The translations under genes and the position numbers were made by a program. 64,000 nucleotides of DNA from Myxococcota bacterium (GTDB lineage Bacteria; Myxococcota_A; UBA796; UBA2385): contig JAKLKF010000024.1 in the NCBI GenBank assembly GCA_023150805.1, positions 1 through 64,000 on the forward strand, read 5' to 3'. Shown here piece after piece: positions 57,673 through 64,000 of this stretch (position 1 is the stretch's first letter; each line of letters starts with the position of its first letter). The notes under the pieces were generated by a model, which saw nothing but the letters and a program-made list of their open reading frames with translations, made no database searches and was not told where the DNA came from.

Positions 57673-59211
57673 TCAGCCCGCCGCCCGCCACGGCGCCCGG
57701 TCCGTCGGCGCCACGGCCTCCAGCGCCTGCCGCCAGGCCGCGAAGCGCCCGCCCGCCGCCACCGCGCGGGCCACGGCCAGGCCCGCCTCGGGGCCTCCCT
57801 GGGCCAGCTCGGCCTCGACCCAGGCCCAGCGGGCGCTGGTGGCCCGGACCTCGGCCCGGGCGCCCTTCAGGCCGGCCCGCAGCCGTTCCAGCCGCGCCTC
57901 GACGGTCCGCGTGCCGGCGAAGGTGGCCGTGTCCAGCGGCGTGTTGCGCTTGGGCACGAAGGGCGCGATGCCCAGCGCGACGGGGTGCACCGCGGCCAGC
58001 GCCCGCGTGCTGTCGATCAGCTCGGCGAGGTCGTCGTCCTGCTCGTCGGGCACGCCGAGCATCATGTAGACCTTGAGCACCTGGTAGCCGTGCTCCGCGG
58101 CGGCCTCGGCGCAGGCCAGCAGGTGGGCCTGGGTCGTGCCCTTGGCCATCTGCCGGCGCAGGCGCTGGCTGGCGGCGTCGCTGGCCACGGTCAGGGTGCG
58201 GTAGCCGCCGGCCCGCAGCAGGCGGGCGATCTCCGGCTTGTGGGCGATCCGGTCGGCCCGCAGCGAGGAGACGCCGACCCCGCGCCCGCTGTCGACCAGG
58301 GCCTGCAGCAGGGCGGGCAGCCCGGGGTGGTCGGAGATGGCGGCGCCGACCAGGCCGACCCGGCGGGCCTGCTCGGGCACCAGCGACAGCAGGGCGTCGG
58401 GGCTGACCAGCCGCATGCCGCCGCTGCTGGTGCGGCCGTCGCCGGTGGTCGACCGCCGCATCACGCAGAAGGTGCACTGGCGGTGGCAGCCGCGCTCGCC
58501 CTCCACCAGGAACATGTCGGACAGCTCGGCCTCGGGCGCCAGGATGGGGCCGCGGGCCGGCAGGTGCGTGTCGTCGGCGCGCGCGATGGCCGGCAGGTCG
58601 ACCCCGTGGCGCTCGGGCACGTAGCCGCCGGGCAGGGCGCAGACCCGGTCCAGCCAGGCCTGGCGCGACTCCTCGACGGCGCCCTCCATCGCCTCGACCA
58701 CGGTGTCGTCGGCCTCGCCCAGCAGCATGGCGTCGACGAAGGGGGCGGCGGGCAGAGGGTTGCTGAAGGTCAGCGGGCCGCCCAGCAGCACGCGCGGGTG
58801 GTCGGGGCCCCGGTCCTCGCGCAGCGGCGGCACGCCCGCCAGCTCCAGGACCTGGACCAGGCCGGCCAGCTCCAGCTCGTAGGCCAGCGAGATCCCCAGC
58901 GCCGGGAAGTCGCCGACCGGCGTGCCCGTCTCGTAGGTGCGCAGGACCCCGCCCTGGCGGCGGAAGGCCTCGACGTCGTCGGGCAGGAAGGCGCGCTCGG
59001 CGCTGATGCCCGCCTGGCGCAGGCGCTCCAGCACCCACTGGAAGCCCAGGCTGGACATTCCGGCCCGGTAGGGGCTCGGGTAGACCAGGGCGACCCGCGG
59101 CCCGCCGACCACGAAGCGCCCGCCGCGCTCCTGGGCCAGGCGGCGGCGCGCGTCGTCCTCGGGGCGCGGGGCGCGCGACGGGGGGCGGGTCGGTGGGCGG
59201 GGGCGAGGCAC
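57673..59211 (-). CDS. B12-binding-domain-type radical SAM protein
   Basis: A 512-residue protein. The N-terminal part (RVALVYPSPYRAGMSSLGFQ, LGISLAYELELAGLVQVLEL) matches the cobalamin-binding-like domain that precedes the radical SAM core in this superfamily, without an obvious DxHxxG cobalamin motif. The cluster motif is CHRQCTFC (CX3CX2C) within EGERGCHRQCTFCVMRR, near residue 245. TIM-barrel strands follow (VGLVGAAISDHPGLPALLQA, VSSLRADRIAHKPEIARLLR, YQVLKVYMMLGVPDEQDDDL). It resembles uncharacterised UPF0313/TIGR03960-like proteins more than methylthiotransferases (no TRAM domain). Substrate unknown. Divergent from the secreted protein gene at 59345. Confidence 0.88.
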   Translation of the reverse strand: MPRPRPPTRPPSRAPRPEDDARRRLAQERGGRFVVGGPRVALVYPSPYRAGMSSLGFQWVLERLRQAGISAERAFLPDDVEAFRRQGGVLRTYETGTPVGDFPALGISLAYELELAGLVQVLELAGVPPLREDRGPDHPRVLLGGPLTFSNPLPAAPFVDAMLLGEADDTVVEAMEGAVEESRQAWLDRVCALPGGYVPERHGVDLPAIARADDTHLPARGPILAPEAELSDMFLVEGERGCHRQCTFCVMRRSTTGDGRTSSGGMRLVSPDALLSLVPEQARRVGLVGAAISDHPGLPALLQALVDSGRGVGVSSLRADRIAHKPEIARLLRAGGYRTLTVASDAASQRLRRQMAKGTTQAHLLACAEAAAEHGYQVLKVYMMLGVPDEQDDDLAELIDSTRALAAVHPVALGIAPFVPKRNTPLDTATFAGTRTVEARLERLRAGLKGARAEVRATSARWAWVEAELAQGGPEAGLAVARAVAAGGRFAAWRQALEAVAPTDRAPWRAAG

Positions 59212-59344
59212 GGCCGCCTCTACCGCGCCACCTCCCCCCAGGGAACCCGCCCGCCGCGTCGTGGGTCTCTCGCCCTTGCGGCGGGTCGCGGCGGGAGACT
59301 ACGACAGCCCGGCCCGCCGCCCTCCCCTCGCCCCCGGTCCTGCC

Positions 59345-60097
59345 ATGCCCTCGCTCCTGCTGTCGTTGCTCGGCCTGGTCCTCCCCGCGCTGGCCTCGGG
59401 CGAGCAGGTGCTGCTCTACGACCTGCGCCTGGACGGGCAGCACGTCGGCACCCGCCACGTCACGGTGCGCAGCCTGCGGGCCGAGGACGGCGGCGAGGTG
59501 CGGGTCATCGAGAGCTACACCGAGCTGGAGGCCAGCGTCGCCGGCCAGGCGCTCGACTTCGCCAACCGCGCCAGCGCCCGGGTCGAGGTGGCCACCACCA
59601 GCTTCACCTCGTCGGTCAGCGAGGGCGGCAGGGTGCGCGAGGTGCAGGCCCGCCAGCGCAGCGACGGCGCCTGGAAGGTGACCGTGATCGAGGGCAACGA
59701 GGTGAAGCAGGCGACCCTGCCCCGCGGCCAGGTCGACCTGTCCAGCCTGCAGCTGCTCGACCCGGTCGCCCACCGCGAGCTGACCGGGCGGGCCCGCGCC
59801 AGCGTGCTGGCCGTCGAGACCGGGACCCTGTTCAGCGGCGCGGTCGAGGACCTGGGCGAGGGGCAGGTCGAGCTGGCCAACGGCACGGTCTCCGTCCATC
59901 GCTGGGCGTGGTCTCCCTCGGCGGTGCGCATGGAGCTGGCCTGGTCGCAGGACGGCGTGCTGGTCGCCTACGACAGCCAGGTGCTGGGGCGCACGGTCCA
60001 GGCCCGCCTGCGGGAGGTGCCGGCCGCGCGCAGCTACGGCGACATCGGCGAGGTGGCCCCGGTCATCGACCAGGGCCTGTCCGAGCAGGAGCTGTAG
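59345..60097 (+). CDS. Secreted/periplasmic protein, unknown
   Basis: A 250-residue protein. ATG 59345 is chosen because it gives a clean signal peptide (MPSLLLSLLGLVLPALASG) with an Ala-x-Ala/Ser cleavage region; the longer 59261 start adds an unlikely Arg/Pro leader. The mature protein is beta-rich: LLYDLRLDGQHVGTRHVTVR, VIESYTELEASVAGQALDFA, DLSSLQLLDPVAHRELTGRA. This is the pattern of periplasmic proteins with a repeated beta-sandwich (YD-R-xG--VG-). No catalytic motif. It ends in SEQEL. Confidence 0.78.
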   Translation: MPSLLLSLLGLVLPALASGEQVLLYDLRLDGQHVGTRHVTVRSLRAEDGGEVRVIESYTELEASVAGQALDFANRASARVEVATTSFTSSVSEGGRVREVQARQRSDGAWKVTVIEGNEVKQATLPRGQVDLSSLQLLDPVAHRELTGRARASVLAVETGTLFSGAVEDLGEGQVELANGTVSVHRWAWSPSAVRMELAWSQDGVLVAYDSQVLGRTVQARLREVPAARSYGDIGEVAPVIDQGLSEQEL

Positions 60098-60199
60098 GCC
60101 CGGCGGCGGGGGCGCTGGTGACCAGCCGTGACACCTCGGGGCCGGGACGCAGGCGTAGGCTCAGCCCTGCGCTCGCTCCCTCCCACCCCGGATCGCGCC

Positions 60200-60811
60200 G
60201 TGTCCAGGCGCCTCTCCCTCACCGTCACCGAGATCTACCGGACTGACGCGTCGCTCGACGCCGGGTCGGACGCCTACGCCGCGGCGCCCGTCCAGGCGCT
60301 GGACGACTGGGCCGAGCAGGATCCCGAGGCCTACCGCTCGATGGCCGCGCCGCGCCCGACGGCCGCGGCGGTCGCGGCCGCCTCGGTGGAGGTCGAGGAC
60401 GAGGAGGGCGAGTACCAGGGCAACCTGGAGCAGGTGGCCGAGGTGCTGGAGCTGGACGAGACGACCAGCCCCTACGACGCGCTGGACGATCTCGACGCCC
60501 TGGAGAGCCTGGACCCGCTGGGGCTGTCGATCTCCTTCCTGGAGGACGCGGGCCTGCTGCCGGTGGCCAACGTCGCGCCGCAGGACGAGGTCGAGGAGAC
60601 CGTCGAGGACCTGACCGAGCAGTTCATCACGCCGCTGCTTCCGGCGGCGCTGCCCGAGCTGCTCCCGGGCCTTCTCCAGGACTTCCCGCTCTACGAGGAG
60701 CTGAGCGGCGGCTTCGCGGTGGGCGAGGTGCTGGTGTCGCTGGATCCCCCGGTGCCGGCCCGCATCGCGCGGCGCCTGTGGAAGCGCGACCTGGACCGCC
60801 TGGCCGGCTGA
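60200..60811 (+). CDS. Unknown acidic protein
   Basis: A 203-residue protein if it starts at GTG 60200 (SRRLSLTVTEIYRTDASLDA); GTG 60128 is the alternative. The middle is strongly acidic (SVEVEDEEGEYQGNLEQVAE, TSPYDALDDLDALESLDPLG) and probably disordered or interaction-prone. A hydrophobic, Leu/Pro-rich segment follows (FITPLLPAALPELLPGLLQD), then a basic C-terminus (RIARRLWKRDLDRLAG). No signal peptide; not recognised. Confidence 0.65.
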   Translation: MSRRLSLTVTEIYRTDASLDAGSDAYAAAPVQALDDWAEQDPEAYRSMAAPRPTAAAVAAASVEVEDEEGEYQGNLEQVAEVLELDETTSPYDALDDLDALESLDPLGLSISFLEDAGLLPVANVAPQDEVEETVEDLTEQFITPLLPAALPELLPGLLQDFPLYEELSGGFAVGEVLVSLDPPVPARIARRLWKRDLDRLAG

Positions 60812-60826
60812 GGCGCGCGCGCCGGG

Positions 60827-61354
60827 TCAGCCGCCGCCCCGCATGCCGAACCAGGCGCGGAAGGCCGCGGCGCTCTCTTGCGGCACGACCACCGGCTCGG
60901 GCGGCGGCGGCTCCAGCACCAGCGCCAGGCGGCCGCGGCCCAGGGCCCGCACCCGCTGGATCGCGGCCAGCGAGACCAGGGTCCAGCGGGAGGCCCGGTG
61001 GAAGGACTGCGGGTCCAGGCGGGCCTGCACGGCGGACAGCGGCTCGTCCAGCAGCACCTCGGCGCCGGCGCGATCCATGGCCCAGGTGGCGCCGTGGCGG
61101 ACCTGGACCCAGGCCAGGGCCTCGGCGGGCACGCTCACCCAGTCCAGGCCCCTGCGCCCCACCAGCCGCGCGGCGGGCGGCGGCGCGGCCAGCCTGCGCG
61201 CGACCTCGGCCAGGCCGCCCAGGAAGTGGCGCTCCAGGCGCTGCACCTTGGCCAGGGCGGCGGCCAGCTCCTCCTCCCGCACGGGCTTTCGCAGGTAGGC
61301 CACCCCGTTGGCGGCCAGCGCGGGCACCTCGTCCTCGATCAGCGCGATCCGCAG
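60827..61354 (-). CDS. LytTR-family regulator with deleted receiver core, apparent CTG start
   Basis: A 175-residue protein if it starts at CTG 61354, which follows a perfect AAGGAGGT with a suitable gap; the track's ATG at 61381 lies upstream of that site. The N-terminus LRIALIEDE is the first strand of a response-regulator receiver. It jumps directly to VPALAANGVAYLRKPVREEE, the last strand and helix, so about 70 residues including the phospho-acceptor Asp are missing. The C-terminal LytTR DNA-binding domain is complete (ALAWVQVRHGATWAMDRAGA, LDPQSFHRASRWTLVSLAAI). It probably partners the kinase at 62242-63393, with the short-chain dehydrogenase gene between them, but cannot be phosphorylated in the usual way. 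Confidence 0.8.
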   Translation of the reverse strand: MRIALIEDEVPALAANGVAYLRKPVREEELAAALAKVQRLERHFLGGLAEVARRLAAPPPAARLVGRRGLDWVSVPAEALAWVQVRHGATWAMDRAGAEVLLDEPLSAVQARLDPQSFHRASRWTLVSLAAIQRVRALGRGRLALVLEPPPPEPVVVPQESAAAFRAWFGMRGGG

Positions 61355-61431
61355 GGTCCACCTCCTTCGTGCCGGACACATCGTCCAAGCGGCGGGATAA
61401 CGCAGGCGCCCTGCCCGGACCGGAGGAAGGC

Positions 61432-62256
61432 ATGGCGCAGCGGATCGTGGTGGTCACAGGGGCCTCGCGGGGCATCGGGCTGGCCATCGCCAGCGACCTG
61501 GCGCGCGACGGCGGGCGGATCCTGCTGGTCGCGCGCGACGCGGCGGCCCTGGCCGAGGCCGCCGACCGGGTCCGCGCCGCCGGGGCCGAGCCGGTGCTGG
61601 TCGCCGCCGACCTGGGCCGGGCCGAGGGGCGGGCGGCGCTGGTGGAGGCGGTGCGGGCCGAGGGCGACCTGCACGTGCTGGTGAACAACGCCGGGGTCGA
61701 GATCCCCGTCAGCGTCATCGACCACCGCCCCGAGGACATCGACCAGGAGATCGCCGTCAACCTGGTGGCGCCCCTGCAGCTCACCCGCGCGCTGCTGCCC
61801 GACATGGTCGCGCGGGGCCACGGCTGCGTGGTGATGGTCTCCTCGATGTCGGGCAAGTCGCCCACGCCCTGGAACGCCATCTACACGGCGACCAAGCACG
61901 GCCTGGTCGGCTTCACCACCAGCCTGGACATCGAGCTGCAGGGCACGGGCGTGCATGCCGGCGTGGTCTGCCCGGGCTTCGTCGCCGAGGCCGGCATGTG
62001 GGCGGACACGGGCATCCAGGCGCCGCTGGCCCTGCGCGAGGTGCCGCTGTCGGCCGTCGTCCGCGCCGTGCGCAAGGTGATCGCCGGCCAGACCGAGGTG
62101 CTGGTCACCCCCGGGCCCATCCGGCCGCTGCTGGCCCTGGCCCAGCTCCTGCCGGGCCTGACCCCCAAGGTGCTGGGCTGGATGGGCGTGCTCGACGTGC
62201 TGCGGGACCGCGCCCGCCACACGGCCGAGAAGCGCGCCGGCTCAGGGCAGGCGTAG
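61432..62256 (+). CDS. Short-chain dehydrogenase/reductase (SDR)
   Basis: A 274-residue classical SDR; CGGAGGAAGG precedes ATG 61432. Cofactor loop VVTGASRGIGLAIASDLA (TGxxxGIG), NNAG motif HVLVNNAGVEIP, catalytic Ser in MVSSMSGKSPTP and YTATK (YxxxK) in NAIYTATKHGLVGF. An Arg in strand 2 (LLVARDAAAL) suggests NADP preference. It reduces or oxidises an unknown carbonyl or alcohol. It sits between the LytTR regulator and its putative kinase, both on the other strand, and overlaps the kinase gene's 3' end by 15 bases. Confidence 0.92.
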   Translation: MAQRIVVVTGASRGIGLAIASDLARDGGRILLVARDAAALAEAADRVRAAGAEPVLVAADLGRAEGRAALVEAVRAEGDLHVLVNNAGVEIPVSVIDHRPEDIDQEIAVNLVAPLQLTRALLPDMVARGHGCVVMVSSMSGKSPTPWNAIYTATKHGLVGFTTSLDIELQGTGVHAGVVCPGFVAEAGMWADTGIQAPLALREVPLSAVVRAVRKVIAGQTEVLVTPGPIRPLLALAQLLPGLTPKVLGWMGVLDVLRDRARHTAEKRAGSGQA

Positions 62257-63393
62257 CAGCGGCACCTGGACGCGGAAGCCCTCGCTGGCGTCTATCTTGA
62301 TTGGTTGACCAACCAGGTTTCTGTTCCGTGCGTCCAGGTTGGCCAGGCCGAGCCCGGCGCCCGGCCGCGGCCTGCGTGGACGCCGCTCGTGGTCGACCAC
62401 CAGGGCACCCGCCTCCAGCGTCACCCGGACCGCCAGGGGACGGTCGGGGTCGACGGCGTTGTGGCGGACGACGTTCTCCAGCAACAGCTGGAGCGCGCCG
62501 GGGCTGATGGCCAGGCCCGGGTCCGCCCCTGCGCCCTCCAACGGGTCCGGCAGCGTGATCCGCAGGGCGTCGCCGAAGCGGATGTGCAGCAGGGCGGCGT
62601 AGGCGGCGCCCAGCTCCAGCTCCTCGGCCAGGGGCACCCAGGACCGCCCGCGGCTGTCGAGCAGGGCGCGGTAGACGCGGGCGAGGTGCTCGACGAAGGC
62701 GCGGGCCTGGGCCGGCTGGCTCTCCACCAGGCCCGACAGCGTGTTCAGCGCGTTGAACAGGAAGTGGGGGTCGACCTGGGCGCGCAGGGCGGCCAGCTCG
62801 GCCTGGGTCCGGGCCGCCAGCGCCCGCTCCAGCCGCACCTGGTCGTCCACCCGCTCGCGGATGAGGAAGAGGGTCTCGTACAGCCAGGTGACGAAGAGCA
62901 CGCAGATCACGTTGACCAGCAGCACCACCTGGACCCGGTCGGCGACGTCCACCCCCGACAGGCGCTGCCAGCCCCACAGCATCAGCCAGGTCGTCGGCAC
63001 CGACCCGAACAGGATGCCCGCCGCCAGCAGGAGCAGCCGCACGCCGGGCCGCGAGAACCAGTCCGCCCGCGCCCGGCCCGCGAAGAGCAGCCCCCGGTTG
63101 GCCAGGTAGATGCTGGCCGCGCCGGCGACGAACCACAGGTGGCCCCACCACCAGGCGGCCGCGGAGGGGCCGGCCGGCCCGAACAGCCCGGTCAGGTGGG
63201 GGATGCACAGCCCGAAGCCCGGGATCAGCACCAGCATCAGCCAGCGGTCGTCGATGCGCCGCAGGGTCGCCGGCCGGGGGGGCGGGTGGGCGGGTGCGGC
63301 TTCGGTCGGCGAGGGTCCGGCTCGGGCCGCTCCAGGTCCGGCCTGGCCCGGTTCGGCCCTGCCGTCGGCGCGCTGATGGACGAAGCTCTGCAT
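62242..63393 (-). CDS. LytS/YehU-type sensor histidine kinase
   Basis: A 383-residue membrane kinase. A Pro/Ala-rich N-terminus is followed by four hydrophobic segments (LMLVLIPGFGLCIPHLTGLF, WWWGHLWFVAGAASIYLANR, LLLLAAGILFGSVPTTWLML, VVLLVNVICVLFVTWLYETL). The His_kinase box is AQVDPHFLFNALNTLSGLVE, with the phospho-acceptor His in PHFLFN. The HATPase region has LLLENVVRHNAV (N box) and PGAGLGLANLDARN (G box). This class normally signals to LytTR regulators, and one lies 0.9 kb away on the same strand beyond the embedded dehydrogenase gene. Confidence 0.9.
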   Translation of the reverse strand: MQSFVHQRADGRAEPGQAGPGAARAGPSPTEAAPAHPPPRPATLRRIDDRWLMLVLIPGFGLCIPHLTGLFGPAGPSAAAWWWGHLWFVAGAASIYLANRGLLFAGRARADWFSRPGVRLLLLAAGILFGSVPTTWLMLWGWQRLSGVDVADRVQVVLLVNVICVLFVTWLYETLFLIRERVDDQVRLERALAARTQAELAALRAQVDPHFLFNALNTLSGLVESQPAQARAFVEHLARVYRALLDSRGRSWVPLAEELELGAAYAALLHIRFGDALRITLPDPLEGAGADPGLAISPGALQLLLENVVRHNAVDPDRPLAVRVTLEAGALVVDHERRPRRPRPGAGLGLANLDARNRNLVGQPIKIDASEGFRVQVPLLRLP

Positions 63394-63451
63394 CCGGCGC
63401 TCCCTGGCCGGCTCCTACCTCGCCACCGTGCGCCCCACCCCCGGAGGTCCC

Positions 63452-64000
63452 ATGTCCACGCCCGAGCAGCAGCTCGAGACCCAGCTCCGCAACATCGAGG
63501 CCCGCCTGGGCCGCAGCCGCGCCGACCTCTTCGCCTTCGTCCATGCCGCGGGCGAGCGCAAGCACAGCGAGCTGGTCGCCCTGTGCAAGGCCGAGCTGGG
63601 CCTGGGACACGGCGACGCCAACACGCTGGTGCACTGCGCGAAGCAGAGCCACGGCGCCGCCATCGCCGCCGAGCTCGGCGCCCAGGGCCAGGACCCGGCC
63701 GACGCCTGGTACGCCGGCAAGAAGGCCGCGCTGCGCCCCGTCCACGACGCCGTGCTGGCGGCCGTGGCCGCGCTGGGTGGCGGGCCGGGAGGCGCTGTCG
63801 AGCACGCGCCCAAGAAGACCTACGTCAGCCTGCGCCGCAAGAAGCAGCTGGCCACGGTCGGCCCGGCCACCGCCACCCAGGTCGAGGTCGGCTTCAACCT
63901 CAAGGGCGTCGAGGGTGGCGACCGCCTGCAGGCCCTGCCCCCGGGCGGCATGTGCACCCACCGCGTGCGACTGTCCTCGGTCGCCGAGGTCGACGCCGAG
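63452..64000 (+). CDS. DUF4287/DUF5655-domain protein, 3'-truncated by window edge
   Basis: A protein of at least 183 residues; GGAGG precedes ATG 63452 and the frame is open at the right edge. The first part (EQQLETQLRNIEARLGRSRA, HSELVALCKAELGLGHGDAN) fits the DUF4287 pattern. A linker with WYAGKKAALRPVHDAVLAAV leads into a DUF5655-type domain (APKKTYVSLRRKKQLATVGP, VEVGFNLKGVEGGDRL, MCTHRVRLSSVAEVDAE). Such proteins are small, cytoplasmic and uncharacterised. Probably only a few C-terminal residues are missing. Confidence 0.85.
   Translation, partial: MSTPEQQLETQLRNIEARLGRSRADLFAFVHAAGERKHSELVALCKAELGLGHGDANTLVHCAKQSHGAAIAAELGAQGQDPADAWYAGKKAALRPVHDAVLAAVAALGGGPGGAVEHAPKKTYVSLRRKKQLATVGPATATQVEVGFNLKGVEGGDRLQALPPGGMCTHRVRLSSVAEVDAE

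Overview
The window is very GC-rich, with G/C at nearly every third codon position. It is dense with lipoproteins whose lipobox cysteine is followed by an Asp/Gly/Thr-rich linker (DGG, TDGG, GDGGT repeats). It also carries a Ser/Thr kinase fused to an ATPase and TPR-like repeats, a sigma-54 activator, LpxD (hence an outer membrane with lipid A) and a multidomain lipid/polyketide-type synthase. Together these suggest a Gram-negative bacterium of the Myxococcota/'deltaproteobacterial' type. This is inferred from gene content and base composition; no rRNA or tRNA gene was seen to confirm it.

Layout. 1-2.3 kb: two tandem copies of a lipoprotein gene (the first cut by the window edge) converge on a third lipoprotein. 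2.3-10 kb: a radical SAM gene, a beta-helix/propeller protein, an SGNH hydrolase and that lipoprotein form a tightly packed, partly overlapping minus-strand run. A divergent HxsB-like radical SAM maturase, a third radical SAM gene and a GNAT acetyltransferase follow. 10-19.3 kb: one 9.2-kb gene encodes an iterative KS-AT-ACP-KS-ACP-ACP-KR-DH synthase. 19.4-31.8 kb: envelope and signalling genes. These include an FG-GAP lipoprotein, an arylsulfotransferase-like lipoprotein, a NifA-like regulator, an M1-type metallopeptidase lipoprotein followed at once by a CHAT(caspase-like)-FHA protein, paired small membrane proteins, a TVP38/DedA-like protein, and a DUF4398-like/OmpA-TSP3 pair. 31.9-44.2 kb: asnS-lpxD, a metallopeptidase-like protein with an apparent CTG start, a large kinase-ATPase-TPR protein, hydrolases, an RNase Z-like MBL protein and a Rossmann-fold protein.

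44.2-52.4 kb is an accessory segment. It holds a NACHT-type STAND NTPase and a PD-(D/E)XK nuclease, in one reading frame and separated only by a TAG codon. It also holds a two-gene AAA ATPase operon behind a palindromic upstream site. The segment is bracketed on the left by an intact Rossmann-fold gene and on the right by a decayed, deletion-ridden copy of that gene's 3' half, which suggests insertion or duplication. The composition is consistent with an anti-phage or anti-plasmid island. A RecF/OLD-like ATPase and an unknown gene follow to about 54.4 kb.

54.6-64 kb returns to chromosomal-type genes: an ArsA-like ATPase pair, a small membrane protein, a B12-type radical SAM protein, secreted or unknown proteins, a short-chain dehydrogenase embedded between a LytTR regulator with a gutted receiver domain and a LytS-like histidine kinase, and a DUF4287/DUF5655-like protein cut by the right edge.

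Several ATP-binding proteins here have altered nucleotide motifs: the kinase-linked ATPase and one of the two ArsA-like proteins have Arg for the P-loop Lys. Two genes appear to start at CTG behind strong Shine-Dalgarno sequences. No CRISPR array, insertion sequence, tRNA or rRNA was recognised.
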